Numbered from the stretch's first letter, positions 13,075-25,445 are shown. The stretch: DNA of 64,000 nt from Lichtheimia corymbifera B2541 (GCA_000697475.1 JNEU01000976.1:17446-81445); one strand, 5' to 3'. Numbers and translations are program-made. The notes: a model not told the origin generated them from the letters alone.

Positions 13075-15205
13075 CTATAGATAGATTTTGGTTTTCCTTT
13101 AATGAAATGACTACTATTGATCCATCCGATACATACGATTGATGATAACACTGTCTATGTGCAATATACCCCGCATTTTGCCCACGTGTGTAACTTGATC
13201 ATTTACTGCCTTGAACATGCAAAATTTTGGTGTGATCCAAGGTAATATGTAAGCCGTCTGCTAAATCATGCACATCCGAGCTGTCTTGTTATTTGGGATG
13301 AGCAAAGCATATAATCCATTTTTCTCACATGGGGTCAACATCATCATGACAAAATCCAAGAATGGTAGCAGTCAAGGTGGTATGAGGTAATTGGAAGATA
13401 AATGTGATTGTGTTGCATCACGTGTGAATTGACGTAACGATTTGGTGCTTACATGAGTGACACGTGGATTCCCCAGCCGGACAAAAACAGCTTACCGAGA
13501 GAAAAAAAGGAACCAGCCACAGCATGTGCACGCGCACGTCCACAATGCAAAACAAACACAGGGCCATGTTTTTTTTTTGACAAGTGTAAACAATGAAAGC
13601 GTAAAGGGCCAAGAAGGCATGGCCCTCTCTCGGCATATCTTTAAATTGATAACCTGCTGCTTATCTTTAAAAAAAATTGTGCCGCACTATGGTTTCGCAC
13701 GCTTACGTTATACCCAGATAAAGAGTCCGCACACGCACACACACTCACCTGCTGAAGGTCATTGCATCAATCAAAGGCTCCAAACACAAACGAGGATGGC
13801 ATTGTTGTGAAAGAAATTGGTTCTTCAATCGTCAAAAGAGGAGTAGAAACGCAAGATGATGACACTGCAACAGGGCCAAGAAAAAGGGCCATGAGCAAGT
13901 AGTAGTATTAGATAACGTAAAAAAGAAGTGCCCTTTTTTGGAAACAAGGGGCCATTCGAAAGGGCCAGCTGTTTGGATGATGTTGCATACGGCGGATATA
14001 TCTGCATGCTGCCATGGCACCGTAACGATGGATAATAGTCATGTTGAAAGGGGTAAAATAAACGTAATGTTGGAAGAGGTGGATGATGATGATACCAAGT
14101 CGATTGATAGGGCGCGTTTGTTCTTTTTTTCTATCGCTTATTGCTGGAAAAAACACCCCACCTTCGCTATGATTCAATGGGTTCACCCCTATTATTGCTA
14201 CCTTCACACAATGTGACAAGGTCAAAAAGTTGATATATGATCGATTCGAAATATGACAATGAACGTGATCTTTTGGAGGTTGATTGGTATGATGTCATGG
14301 GGTCATATGCATAATGTGTGCTGTCAAACCTAGCCTTTGGAAGGGCTCAAAGGATTTAACCGAAACAATGATAATAAATCAATGGCTGATTACAATTTTG
14401 TTTGGCATCTACAAGATGATGAGAAGGTCAAGGTGATAGTTTTTACAGAATGGTCCAAGAAATGAATATGACGGGAAACTTGCTAATTCCAGCGGAGCCT
14501 ACATGGAACGCGCTTTCGCGTGTCAGAGGTCAGAGGGCCATGTAAAAAGATTGGTAATACTAAACATCACGGCAGTAATAATCCGCAATACAAAAAGGTA
14601 CGCTAAGAATAAACGTACCCCATACATATTGACGCATCGATGCGAGGCACATACATACATGATGCATGATGGAATTTAAGATCGGCATATGCATATACAC
14701 ACATAAGCAGGGAGAAGCTGCATACAGTATGTGTGTTGTGTTGTGTGTGTGTGTGGCTAATCTTTCAGCCTGCAGCGGGTTGTCGGAACAAATGTCATTT
14801 TTTCATGGCCCTTTTACGTGGCCCTGTTACGCCTATCACACACAAGCCCCCAATTTCCAGCTCACGTTTTCTCCTTGAAAGGACCCTTATGAATAAAGAA
14901 AGAGCGAAAAGATCAGTGGAGAAAGGTTGTGATCATTGATATCAAATGGCCCCTTTTGCCACATGCATGGGCCGTAAAGGAGAAACAAAGAGGGGCCGAG
15001 AGGGCCATGCGTACCGAATCTGGTTTTTGCTTGGTGTGACGTTATCATTCAAGCACCGCTTGAAAGGAAAATCACGAACATATATCCTGGGGGGTTTTTT
15101 TGCACACTTCTTGTTTACTTCTTCCTCACCTTCTTCACTCTTCCAACCCCCCTCTCTCTATTTAATCCATCAAGGTCTGTACCTTACATTGCAGTACCAC
15201 ACACC
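13075..15205. other. Gene-free spacer upstream of aconitase, rich in GGGCC/GGCCC motifs
   Basis: No coding ORF is supported here. The second part is studded with GGGCC or GGCCC, often as GGGCCATG or CATGGCCC: 13561, 13606, 13621, 13873, 13886, 13949, 13962, 14535, 14807, 14820, 14948, 14969, 14993 and 15002. A pyrimidine-rich stretch (15118-15165) precedes the aconitase start, as is common at strong fungal promoters. Confidence 0.55.
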
Positions 15206-17935
15206 ATGATGTCCTCCAATGCCTTTATGCGGGCCGCCAAGGTAAACAACAACACGCGACACACGACATTGACGAACCTGCATCCACTGACATGTGTTGC
15301 ACATATATAGGCTGCTGCCCCTGCTGTTCGTGCTCACGTTCCCTCTCGCACTTATGCTCAAGCTGCTGGTACTTGGGCTAGCCAAAAGGTTGCCATGTCC
15401 AACCTTGAAAAGGACAAGTTCATCAACTACCAAAGAATCGAGGATAACCTTGAAATTGTTCGCAAGAGGTAAAGTGTTACACATTCAATCCCTTTTTTCA
15501 CATGTGCGACACGAGATGTTGGTCAGAATCATGCTGATTCCCGTGTTACAATATAGATTGGACCGTCCTTTGACCCTTTCTGAAAAGGTTGTCTATGGCC
15601 ATTTGGATGATGCCAAGAACCAAGATATCGTCCGTGGTCAATCCTACCTTAAGCTTCGTCCTGACCGTGTTGCTTGCCAAGATGCTACTGCTCAAATGGC
15701 TCTTTTGCAATTCATGTCTGCTGGTCTTCCCAACGTTGCTGTCCCTACCACTGTTCACTGTGATCACTTGATTCAAGCTCAAGTTGGTGGTCCTCAGGAT
15801 TTGGCTCGTGCCATTGATATCAACAAGGAAGTTTACGACTTTTTGGCTACTGCTTCCGCCAAGTACGGTATTGGTTTCTGGCGCCCTGGCTCTGGTATCA
15901 TTCACCAAATCATCCTTGAGAACTACGCTTTCCCTGGTGGTCTTATGATTGGTACCGATTCGCACACTCCTAACGCTGGTGGTCTTGGTATGGTTGCTAT
16001 TGGTGTCGGTGGTGCTGATGCTGTCGATGTCATGGCCGACATTCCTTGGGAGCTCAAGTGCCCCAAGGTCATTGGTGTCAAGCTTACTGGTGAACTCAAC
16101 GGCTGGACCTCTCCTAAGGATGTTATCTTGAAGGTTGCTGGTATCCTTACCGTCAAGGGTGGTACTGGTGCCATTGTTGAATACCACGGTCCTGGTGTTG
16201 ACTCTTTGTCCTGCACTGGTATGGGTACTATTTGGTAAGTAATCAAGAAAGGGGATACAAAAATGATTGTGTGTGTATGTTTATACGCCACAATGGAGAA
16301 AAAGGGGTGTTGTTATTATTGAGTGATACGCCATATGCATTATCTAACTTACATACCTACGCTTTATAGTAACATGGGTGCTGAAATTGGTGCCACTACT
16401 TCCATGTTCCCCTTCAACAAGCGTATGGGTGATTACCTCCGTGCCACCAACCGTGCCGATATCGCCAAGTATGCTGAGCAATTCCAACACAACTTGCGTG
16501 CCGACGAAGGTGCTCAATATGATGAGTTGATTGAAATTGACCTCAACACCCTTGAGCCCCACATCAACGGTCCTTTCACTCCTGATCTTGCCACCCCCTT
16601 GTCCAAGTTCAAGGATGCTGTCATCAAGAACGACTGGCCCCAAGAGCTTAAGGTTGGTTTGATTGGCTCGTGCACCAACTCTTCCTATGAGGATATGGCC
16701 CGCTCTGCTTCTCTTGTCCAACAAGCCATTGACCACGGTCTCAAGACCAAGGCCAAGTACACCATTACTCCTGGTTCCGAACAAATCCGTGCCACCATTG
16801 AGCGTGATGGTATCATGGATACTCTTACCAAGGCTGGTGGTGTTGTCCTTGCCAACGCTTGTGGTCCTTGCATTGGTCAATGGGATCGTCAAGACATCAA
16901 GAAGGGTGACAAGAACTCTATCATCACCTCTTACAACCGTAACTTCACTGGTCGTAACGATGCCAACCCTGCCACCCACTCCTTCGTTGCCTCCCCTGAA
17001 ATCACCACTGCCATGGCCATTGCTGGTGACATGACCTTCAACCCCATGACCGACACCTTGATTGGTGCCGATGGTAAGCCCTTCAAGCTTCAACCTCCCT
17101 CTGGTGATGAACTTCCTCGTGCTGGCTATGATGCTGGTGAGAACACTTACCAAGCTCCCCCTGAGGATCGTTCCCAAGTCAACGTTGCCGTTTCTCCTGA
17201 CTCCAACCGTCTTCAACTTCTCAAGCCTTTCGACAAATGGAACGGTGAAGACATCAAGGAAATCCCCATCCTTATCAAGGTCAAGGGTAAATGTACCACT
17301 GATCACATCTCCATGGCCGGTCCTTGGCTCAAGTACCGTGGTCACTTGGACAACATCTCCAACAACATGTTGATTGGTGCCATCAACATCGCCAACGGTA
17401 AGCTTTTATACATGATGTGGATATATAAAAAGAGAATAAGGGATACTTATGGATATGTGTTTGAATTATAGGTGAGGCTAACAAGATCAAGAACGTCTTC
17501 ACTGGTGAATTCGGTGGTGTTCCTGATGTTGCCCGTGACTACAAGGCCCGTGGTGTTAAGTGGGTTGTCGTTGGTGATGAAAACTATGGTGAAGGTTCTT
17601 CCCGTGAACACGCTGCTTTGGAACCCCGTTTCCTTAACGGTGCCGCCATTGTCACCAAGTCTTTCGCTCGTATCCACGAGACCAACTTGAAGAAGCAAGG
17701 TATGCTTCCTTTGACCTTTGCCAACCCTGCCGATTACGACCGTGTCCAACCTGAGGACAAGGTTGACATCTTGGGTCTTACCGACTTCCAAGAAGGCAAG
17801 CCTTTGACCATGCGCCTCCACCACCAAGATGGTTCTTCTGAGGATATCACTCTTAACCACACCTTCAACGAGGGTCAAATTGCCTGGTTCAAGGCTGGTT
17901 CCGCTCTCAACTTGATGCGCGAGAAGTCTGCCTAA
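15206..17935 (+). CDS. ACO1: Aconitate hydratase, mitochondrial
   Basis: Aconitase interconverts citrate and isocitrate in the TCA cycle using a 4Fe-4S cluster. Exons are 15206-15241, 15311-15468, 15557-16234, 16370-17397 and 17472-17935, about 787 residues, matching the usual ~780. A second ATG lies at 15209. The first ~45 residues are Ala/Arg-rich with no acidic residue, a typical mitochondrial presequence. Cluster ligands are C392 ([11 protein letters not shown]), C455 and C458 ([10 protein letters not shown]); the 63- and 3-residue spacings match bovine C358, C421 and C424. Other signatures are [14 protein letters not shown] and the swivel-domain [11 protein letters not shown]. Codon use is strongly biased (GGT, GCT, AAG, CTT/TTG, AAC), much more than in neighbouring genes, which suggests very high expression. 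Confidence 0.98.
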
Positions 17936-18467
17936 ATATAAAGCATCTTTCACATCACACCATCTCACATATATTCCATCACGTATCCTCCCTAACACAC
18001 TCAGCATTTAACACTCTGTAATTGTAAATAAAAACGGAAAAAGTTTTTCTAAACAAAATGGTTAAGAACACTATCGAGTCTCGTTTGACATTTACGTTTC
18101 CACATTTTGGTAATAACAACAGCCGACCACGAGACACTAATATCACATATAGGTTGGGCGTTAAATAGATTTATGCATTGTCGACAGCTACGCTATATAT
18201 GTACATGATTGGGATTACAGAGACTATACAGCAGCAATGGCAATTCTTGACTATGTCTACTCAAGTGATTTTGTACCTGGGCCATGATGACCTCAAAGAC
18301 CTGGTGTGGTACGTTTTGTACCTTCTTTGTACACATATGCCTATTACTGAATCGTCCATGGAGCATTAACTATCATGCATTGGCCCTTTCTTTCACCCCA
18401 ATCAGATGTGCTACACATAAACACGCCCCTCTGCATCGTTGGCTCTATCAGGATTTCACTATTTAAC
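17936..18467. other. Aconitase 3' flank
   Basis: The stretch includes the 3' UTR with an AATAAA signal near 18027. No gene is visible. The repeat block begins at about 18468. Confidence 0.5.
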
Positions 18468-18945
18468 AATGAACAAACCCCACTTGTCATATAGCATCAC
18501 GCTTACAGCATATGTAAAAACATAAAGGTGCCTGTACCTCTAAACTTTACAATGAAACGTGAGGAAACTTCGGCTGGTGGTGACATTGGGTGAATCTGAG
18601 AATGGCCACGACAATCGTGAAACTTGCACCCAAGGTGCGCTACACCCAGGCGAGCAATATTGTTCGATTGAAGGCCTCACGTTTCATTGTAAAGTTTAGA
18701 GGTACAGGCACCTTTATGTTTTTACATATGCTGTAAGCGTGATGCTATATGACAAGTGGGGTTTGTTCATTGGGAAATATCATGCAAATGAGCTGTGTTA
18801 CACAAGCACACCCCTGCGCACCTTCCGCTCTATGAGAGCCGAGGTACTTCAGAATAAGCAAAGACCACTTGTCACATAGCATCACACTTACAGTATAATA
18901 AAAACATAAAGGTGCCTGTATCTCTAAATCTCCATAATGATGTGT
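18468..18945. repeat. Hairpin module with three alternating arms (left-right-left)
   Basis: A ~95-base arm at 18468-18562 (begins CAATGAACAAA, ends AATGAAACGTGAGG) recurs as a near-perfect reverse complement at 18668-18772, and again in the first orientation at 18855-18945. The spacer between the first two arms carries AATCGTGAAACTTGCACCCA and its partner sequences. The arms read through CACTTGTCATATAGCATCAC. The same order of three arms occurs at 61240-61990, so it is a conserved module and not a chance overlap. The first two arms alone could fold into a strong stem-loop. Confidence 0.8.
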
Positions 18946-18965
18946 AGAGGCTTTATGAGAACGAT

Positions 18966-19603
18966 GTTGATCAGCATACCCGAGAGCACCTCCTGACCAA
19001 GTTTCGGGGTCGCGATGGGCAATATCGGCGCGCACGGCCGTACACCCTATTTATGTTACCATCCCTTCGTCGTCTCTCCTACATTCAATGTTTTCATAAT
19101 GAACTCTGGGGACTTTATGGGAACGAAATTGCTCGGCGTGGTCGAAAGGATGTTGTGTGAAAGTTTCAGATTCGAGATGGGCAATCTCGGGGAGCAGGAG
19201 CGTCTACCCTACTTTTCTCCTACATTTGGGCTGGCCCGCATTCAAAATGTTCATAATGAACCGTGCAGTTTTTAAATGAATGAAGTTGATCAGCATACCC
19301 GAGAGCACCTCCTGACCAAGTTTCGGGGTCGCGATGGGCAATATCGGCGCGCACGGCCGTACACCCTATTTATGTTACCATCCCTTCGTCGTCTCTCCTA
19401 CATTCAATGTTTTCATAATGAACTCTGGGGACTTTATGGGAACGAAATTGCTCGGCGTGGTCGAAAGGATGTTGTGTGAAAGTTTCAGATTCGAGATGGG
19501 CAATCTCGGGGAGCAGGAGCGTCTACCCTACTTTTCTCCTACATTTGGGCTGGCCCGCATTCAAAATGTTCATAATGAACCGTGCAGTTTTTAAATGAAT
19601 GAA
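18966..19603. repeat. Exact tandem duplication, 319-base unit
   Basis: Bases 18966-19284 and 19285-19603 read as identical, and a third, diverged unit starts at 19604. Each unit contains two related subunits of about 160 bases (starting at GTTGATCAGC and at GAAATTGCTCGGC). The duplicated 86-codon ORFs inside are identical and probably not coding. Confidence 0.9.
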
Positions 19604-20385
19604 GTTGATCAGCATGTGCGAGAGTACCTTCTGACCAAGTTTCAAGTGCGAGATGGGGAATCCCAAGAAACTACATACTAATTGGCTTTTTCATAAATCC
19701 GGCGCTTTCCCAATTTCCATCCGTCATAGTCAATCCCACATTATGCCCTCCCTTTCGAAATTTTCAAATGAAGTGTGGGTTCGTTATTAAGACAAAGTGG
19801 ATCAGCATGTCCTAGAGCACCTTGTGTGCAAGTTTCAGGTTTGGGGGAGGCAATCAAGGTCGTGGAGTAATTTATAGTGTGCATGCATCTGTCGAACGGT
19901 GCCTGACCTATTTTAATTTCTTGCCTCTTCCTTCTCCCATTCTCAACCGTTGGTGCATTCAAGTACAACTACAACTGCAAACGATTGCCTTGCTTCCAAT
20001 CCACCATGTCAATGCTACGAATATCTTGATCCGATTGTCTTGAGCTGAATGGCAAGTCCATGGCGCGTGCACCCACTACAACACACACGTTTCTTGACAC
20101 AACACACGCTCTTGCACACTCCTCTACCACGATCAAGAACAACAGCGTTCATTCCAGCAGTTACTATTAGCAATGACTTTATTGTCTCAAGCAGCGTTCA
20201 CAATCTTGTCACTCTACTACTACAACACGCTCCTCTGCCACACCATCCCGTAACAGCAGCTGCCATTAGCAATGTCTCCATTGTCTCAAGTTACTTGCGG
20301 CCTCTTCTCGTGGACAGCTGATAGCCATTGTATAAAAGCAGCTTTATTTACGTGTGGCAACTTGCAATGATGCATTCGACTTCTA

Positions 20386-20895
20386 ATGGATGGTCCCATA
20401 TCAGCTATCAAGTATCCCGCAATACAATCACTCTTCGCCTTGTTGAGCTGCACTGAAAATGACCAAGAAAGAGAGAGACCAACACTTGGATGGAAAAGGA
20501 AGCATATCAGCAGCGATCACAAGGCTATCTTCAACCAACATATTGGATTCGGATGGATGGATGCAATCAAGTGCAGTAATGTGGAATCCTGGAATGTTGT
20601 TTTGGCTACTTGGCTCGTCGTCAGCAGTAACGAACACGTGGATACGGCTGAGGATGATGATGGATTAGATGAATTGAATGGCATGGAAACGAGGGCTTAT
20701 ATCTTTGACAAGAGAGGGTTTATCACCATGGATGATACTGCAACATTCAAGCCAATGCATGCAACAGCTACTTTTACAAATTTGGATGAAGATGCTATGA
20801 TGGCAGCAACCAAGAATACAATGACACAACGACACCTGCTGATTCTTTGTGATCCGCTGGTTGGAATCTGGAAGGAAAGGAAGGATAGAATTTGA
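20386..20895 (+). other. 169-codon ORF inside the palindrome arm, coding status doubtful
   Basis: The ORF is uninterrupted and has an acidic middle (VDTAEDDDGLDELNGMETRA) followed by YIFDKRGF. A diverged mirror copy on the minus strand (22523-22747) keeps DTAEDDDG and AYIFDKR in frame, and a decayed third copy lies near 60376-60540. Shared reading frames could mean that the element once coded for a protein. No domain is recognised and the family may simply be a repeat. Confidence 0.3.
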
Positions 20896-21109
20896 AGGCC
20901 GGAAGAGGAGGTTGGATTATACCCACGTCATTGTAACGAGACGCTCTTGTTCCTTCTGTCACTACATTCATTAAAGCTTCATTGTTCATATGCTGATTAG
21001 ACGATGGGTAGTGCAAATAACTGATTGTATACATGTTTAAATAGACGCTTGTATCTTCAATGTTAATAAATCCATAGCAATGTTACCAACAAGCTGCTTG
21101 TCACGGAAG

Positions 21110-22115
21110 CTTGATCCATTGTAATAAGCTTAAACCCTTACGGCTAAGAAAGATGATGAGCTCTGTGGCACAAGTACATAATGCTTACCTATGACATCGG
21201 CCCTATTAGCATGATCCACCTTGTATGTGTAGCCTTATATAAGAACGAGCCCTAGAGTCAAACAATACCATTACCGCTCATAGCCTTGGATGCACTGATC
21301 ATTCATGCTTGTTAACCATACCATCATAGGCAGCAGACCTTACTACTTAAGGATTGTCTATCATGCACTCTCCACCAATAAGAAACCTTCAAACCTTGCC
21401 CCTGTTAGTTTTATTACACGAGTCCCTCTGCATCTTTTCCCATTATCAGGGTCAAGCTATTTAACAATGAACAAAGACCACTTGTCATACAGCATGCATA
21501 AAGAAATCATAAAGACAATCATATCTCAAAACTTTACAATCAAACGTGGGCTCTTTCATACAACACGTCGGGGCCGAAAGCATCTTGTGTAGAAGTTTCA
21601 CGATCGTGGTTGCCAATCCCCGTTTTTACAATTTCAACCAGCCAAAGTGGATCCAGCGGTCGACCTCCTGAAATTTTTTCGACGACGAACATTGCGGAAA
21701 CTAGGATCAGCGAGCTGGATCGTGAAACTTGCACACAAGGTGCGCTCAACCTCGACGAGCAACTTTATTCGATTGAAGACCCCACGTTTCATTGTAAGAT
21801 TTTTAGTTATGGACATCTTTATGTATTATATGCTGAAAGCGTGATGCTATATGGCAAGTGCTGTTTGTTCATTGTGAAGTGCCTTGACCCTAATAGAGCC
21901 AAAGATGCAGAGGGGCGTGTTGGACTAGTCGAGGGGCAGGAGTTGAAGGGTCGATCCTATTGGTGGAGAGTGCATGAAGCAACTCCATCCTATAGTAAGG
22001 TCCGCCTATTTGATGATTCATTCTTATATAAGGTTGCATAAGATAGCATTATGTCATAGGCAATCATGATGTGTTTCTTGAGCATAATGAATTAAGCTTA
22101 CAATGAGTCAAACTT
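21110..22115. repeat. Inner hairpin at the palindrome centre
   Basis: Arms at about 21110-21550 and 21715-22115 are inverted copies: ATTGTAATAAGCTTA near 21118 pairs with TAAGCTTACAATGAG near 22093, and CTCTCCACCAATA at 21368 pairs with TATTGGTGGAGAG at 21958. The tip holds an oligo-T run (AAATTTTTTCG, about 21667) beside GGTCGACCTCCTG. This is the same central hairpin as in the 61 kb copy. Confidence 0.75.
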
Positions 22116-22522
22116 TTGTAATAACCAGCACTTTTATGGGCATCATCACTCTTGAATTCAGTATCGTTGCAATACAAGCGTTCTGAGAACCTCGTTATTT
22201 TTCAATTATCAGCTGTGAACTAGGAAGTTTTAGGAATGCAACAACGTTGTGACAAAACAAAAGCATCTCGATACAATGATGTATGTAAATGATCCACCTC
22301 GCTTTTCGATTTCCCCCTTTCAATCCAGAAACCAACCAAGTGATCCATATCTTGCACATATAAGCCGATAGTATGATACCCCGTACATTACGTTGAATCC
22401 AATTTTCATTCAATAATAAAGTCGATGAGTAGTATACGGTAGTGAGGATGTTTATCAGCAACTACATATGATAAAGGAACAGTATTGAAAATCGGGTAAG
22501 GTGTGGGTATGTGATAATTGTG

Positions 22523-22870
22523 CTATTGTACATTCATCGTTGCTGCGGTCATAATCATTCTTGATCCTTGTTGTAAAATAGCTGCTGCATGCATTGAATC
22601 GAGTACTGCAATATCATCCATGGCTGAACAACGCCTTTTGTCAAAGATATAAGCGCTTTTGTCAATTCCATCCGATCCATCATCATCCTCAGCCGTATCC
22701 AAGCGACACCTTCCATTGTTCCTGCTGACGACGCGCCAGGTAACCAAAGCAGCATTCCAGATTTCTCATCACTGAACTTGATTTCACCCATCCATCATAA
22801 CCATTGCAAATCCAATATGAAAGAGCCACAGTGATTGCTGCAGATACGCTTCCTTCTCCATCCGGTGGTT
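22523..22870 (-). pseudogene. Mirror copy of the 169-codon ORF
   Basis: The reverse strand encodes segments matching the ORF at 20386-20895 (DTAEDDDGSDG, AYIFDKRRC, TAATMN), but frame changes spoil the upstream part. It is the right-arm counterpart within the palindrome. Confidence 0.4.
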
Positions 22871-24410
22871 GGTCTATCTCATTCCTTGGTCACATTCTAT
22901 CGTAGCTCAACCAGATGAAGACTGCTTGTAATGCGGTGTCCTTGGTAGTCGATACAGCACGCCATCCATTGGAATCCGTATTTACCAAAGCGAGTTGCTA
23001 CTGCAAGTAACTTGAGACAATGGGATAAAGACCATGCTAATAGCAGCTGCTGTTGCATTTGGTCGTGGCAAAGGAGTGTGCACGAGCGTCTGTTGTAGCA
23101 GAGTGACAACGTTGTGAATGCTGTTTGAAACAGTGGAATAAAGGCCTTGCTAATAATAACTGCTGGAATGAATGCTGTTACGATTGATGGTGGTAGGAGG
23201 TGCAAGAGAACGTGCAGTGTCAAGAAACGCGTGTGTTGTAGTAGGCTGTATACATGCCATGGAGTTGTCATTCAAGCAAAGGCAATCGAATCAAGAGAAC
23301 TGCAGGATTGACATGATGGGTTGAAGCAGGACAATCGCTCGCAGGAGATAGTTGTATTTGAATGGGCAACAGTTGAGAATGGGAGGAAATTAAATAGTCA
23401 ATCATTGTCCTGCATATCCATGCGCACTGTAATTGATCCATAATCTTGAGATTACCCATCTCGAACCTCAAACTTGCACTCAAGATGCTCTTGGGCATGC
23501 TGATCAACTTTGTCTTAATAAAAAACCCACACTTCATTTGAAAATTTTGAAAGGGAGGGTGTAATGTCGGGTTTACTATATCGAATGGAAATTGGGAAAG
23601 CGCCGGATTTTTGAAGAAAGTCAAATAGTTTGAATAATCTTGGGATTCACCATTTCGAACTTGAAACTTGGTCAGAAGGTTCTCTGAGTCGTGCTGATCA
23701 ACTCCATTCATTCAAAAACCGTATGCTTCATTATGATGATTCAATGAATCCGACCGACGGAACGCAAGTAGGGTACATAGTGCACACCCCCGCAATTGTC
23801 CACCTCCATCGTCAAACTTGGTCAGACCGCTGGGCTTCGACATGCTGATCAACTCCATTCATTTAAAAACCATATGATTCATTATGAGAAATAAAATGGG
23901 AGCGTCCGACAATGTATGTATTAGGGTGGACGGCCCATGACCTCGAGATTGCCCACCACAAACTTGAAAATTTCACACAAGATGCTCTTGGACATGCTGA
24001 TCAACTTTGTTCTCATAAAGAACCCGTGCTTCATTTGAAAATCTTGAATGGGAGGATGTAATGTGGGGTTTACTATACGGCGGTCGGAAATTGGGTACGC
24101 GCCGGATTCATGAAATGCCATTCAGTATGAATTACTTTGAGATTCCCTCTATCAAACTTGAAACTTGGTCAGAAGGTTCGCTAGGGCATGCTGATCAACT
24201 CCATTCATTTGAAAACCGTATGCTTCATTATGGGAAATTTAATGGGATCCATCCCATGTAGCAGAGACAGTGCGTGGACAGCCCATCCCCCGAGATTGCC
24301 CTTCTCGAACTTGAAACTTTCACACGAGGTGCTCTTCAGCATACTGATCAATTTCGTCCTCATAAATCTTCCACGCTTCATTATGAAATTCTCGAGAAGC
24401 AGCTATTTTA

Positions 24411-25445
24411 AATGTAATAAGCGTTGGAGCTGCTTGCTGCTAATTGGTTGCTTCCAGAGATATAAGAGGCAAGGTGATGAATCGATTGACATTGCACGTA
24501 GTTGCTACACACGTGTTGTTGTCAGGTTACTGCATATAAAGGATCCTTACCTTTAGAAAGGCACGTAAACAACATCCAACAAAGAAGGATTATCAAGGTA
24601 TTACGTGCAACATGACAAGTAATGGTCCCATATCGCATTGTGATGTAGGGGTCGAGCTGCATAGACCAATCTGCATTAACCCAACCAATCCAATGTATAC
24701 GGAAATGACATTATAATATGCTGGTTGCCCACTCTTCCTGAAGGTCGCTTTTTGCCGAGGTCAACCCACTCGTAATTCTCGTTATTTGTATCAGACAAGG
24801 CATAAACTTCTTGCAGGTTCAATAACTGAACCACTTTTACCATTACACCATCTAAGCTATAATCCACAAACAAAAAGGAGAGAGGGATAAGCTAGCTAAG
24901 TGCAAGTTGATAATAAACAATGCTTCTGGATACTCTGCCATGGTCGTCTTCATCATTGTAGTCGCTGTTTCCAAGACACAAAGATAGAAAAGAATGGGAC
25001 CAATCATGATTCCTTCTAGATGTCAACGAGATGTATGAGGGATTCACCAAGTAATCATAATCTTGCCAAGAAGGAGATAAACCATGCTTGTCTGTGTCAT
25101 TGTTGTCACCGATGTCGTGCCTACCAACAAGATTAATTTCCCTGCAGGCTGCAGGTGTCTCTTGATATGTAGCTCTTGATGATTCTATCAACTTGTTACC
25201 CTTGCCTTCGATGGGATGATCATTGATAGCAGGTTGTTTACTTGAATAACGAAAAAATGACGTGATTGTGCTACAGAGATGGTGACAATCATCAGTGCAC
25301 CGACAACTTGGTGTCACCTGGCAACACCCAGTGTACATGGTATTGCACCATTTGCTCAATCTGTGGTGTGTATATTCTCACCCTTTAACAAGGAAACAAC
25401 AGGAATGGCACTACAACGTGCCCTTCTTTCTCTCGAATTACGCAA
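24411..25445. other. Spacer between repeat block and sulfatase; weak minus-strand ORFs
   Basis: Two minus-strand ORFs (25359-24892, 155 codons, and 24873-24676, 65 codons) might be exons of one unknown gene, but I found no donor and acceptor pair that joins them in frame. They show no recognisable domain. The rest should contain the sulfatase promoter. Confidence 0.3.

Larger units (their letters stand above)
18930..24410. mobile_element. Giant imperfect palindrome, candidate foldback-type DNA element
   Basis: Sequence on the left reappears, reverse-complemented and diverged, at the mirror position around a centre near 21.65 kb. Left 18945-19020 pairs with 24290-24390, left 20050-20330 with 22960-23260, left 20400-20850 with 22520-22870, and left 21110-21550 with 21715-22115. 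The outer parts of both arms are built from tandem, diverged subunits of about 160 bases that share TGATCAGCATG...GAGCACCT...CAAGTTTCA...CGAGATGGGCAAT. Long inverted arms made of tandem subunits are the hallmark of foldback (FB/Galileo-like) transposons; that link is inference. No transposase is visible. Fragments of the same family lie at 55.4-55.8 and 60.4-62.0 kb. Exact ends and target-site duplications could not be fixed by eye. Confidence 0.7.

Noticed and set aside
15546..17345. Long minus-strand ORFs of 213 and 333 codons
   Set aside because: They are shadows of aconitase, produced by its strong codon bias leaving few reverse-strand stops.
19015..19594. Two identical 86-codon ORFs
   Set aside because: They are copies within the 319-base tandem repeat. 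The frame is not kept in diverged subunits, so they are probably chance ORFs.
21610..22041. 143-codon ORF in the right arm of the inner hairpin
   Set aside because: It is hairpin-arm sequence found in several orientations; no domain, and other copies of the arm do not keep the frame.
18930..24410. CRISPR-like regularly spaced repeats
   Set aside because: The subunits are about 160 bases, tandem and without unique spacers, and the organism is a eukaryote.
24676..25359. Possible two-exon minus-strand gene (155 + 65 codons)
   Set aside because: No donor/acceptor pair joins the pieces in frame, and no domain is recognisable.
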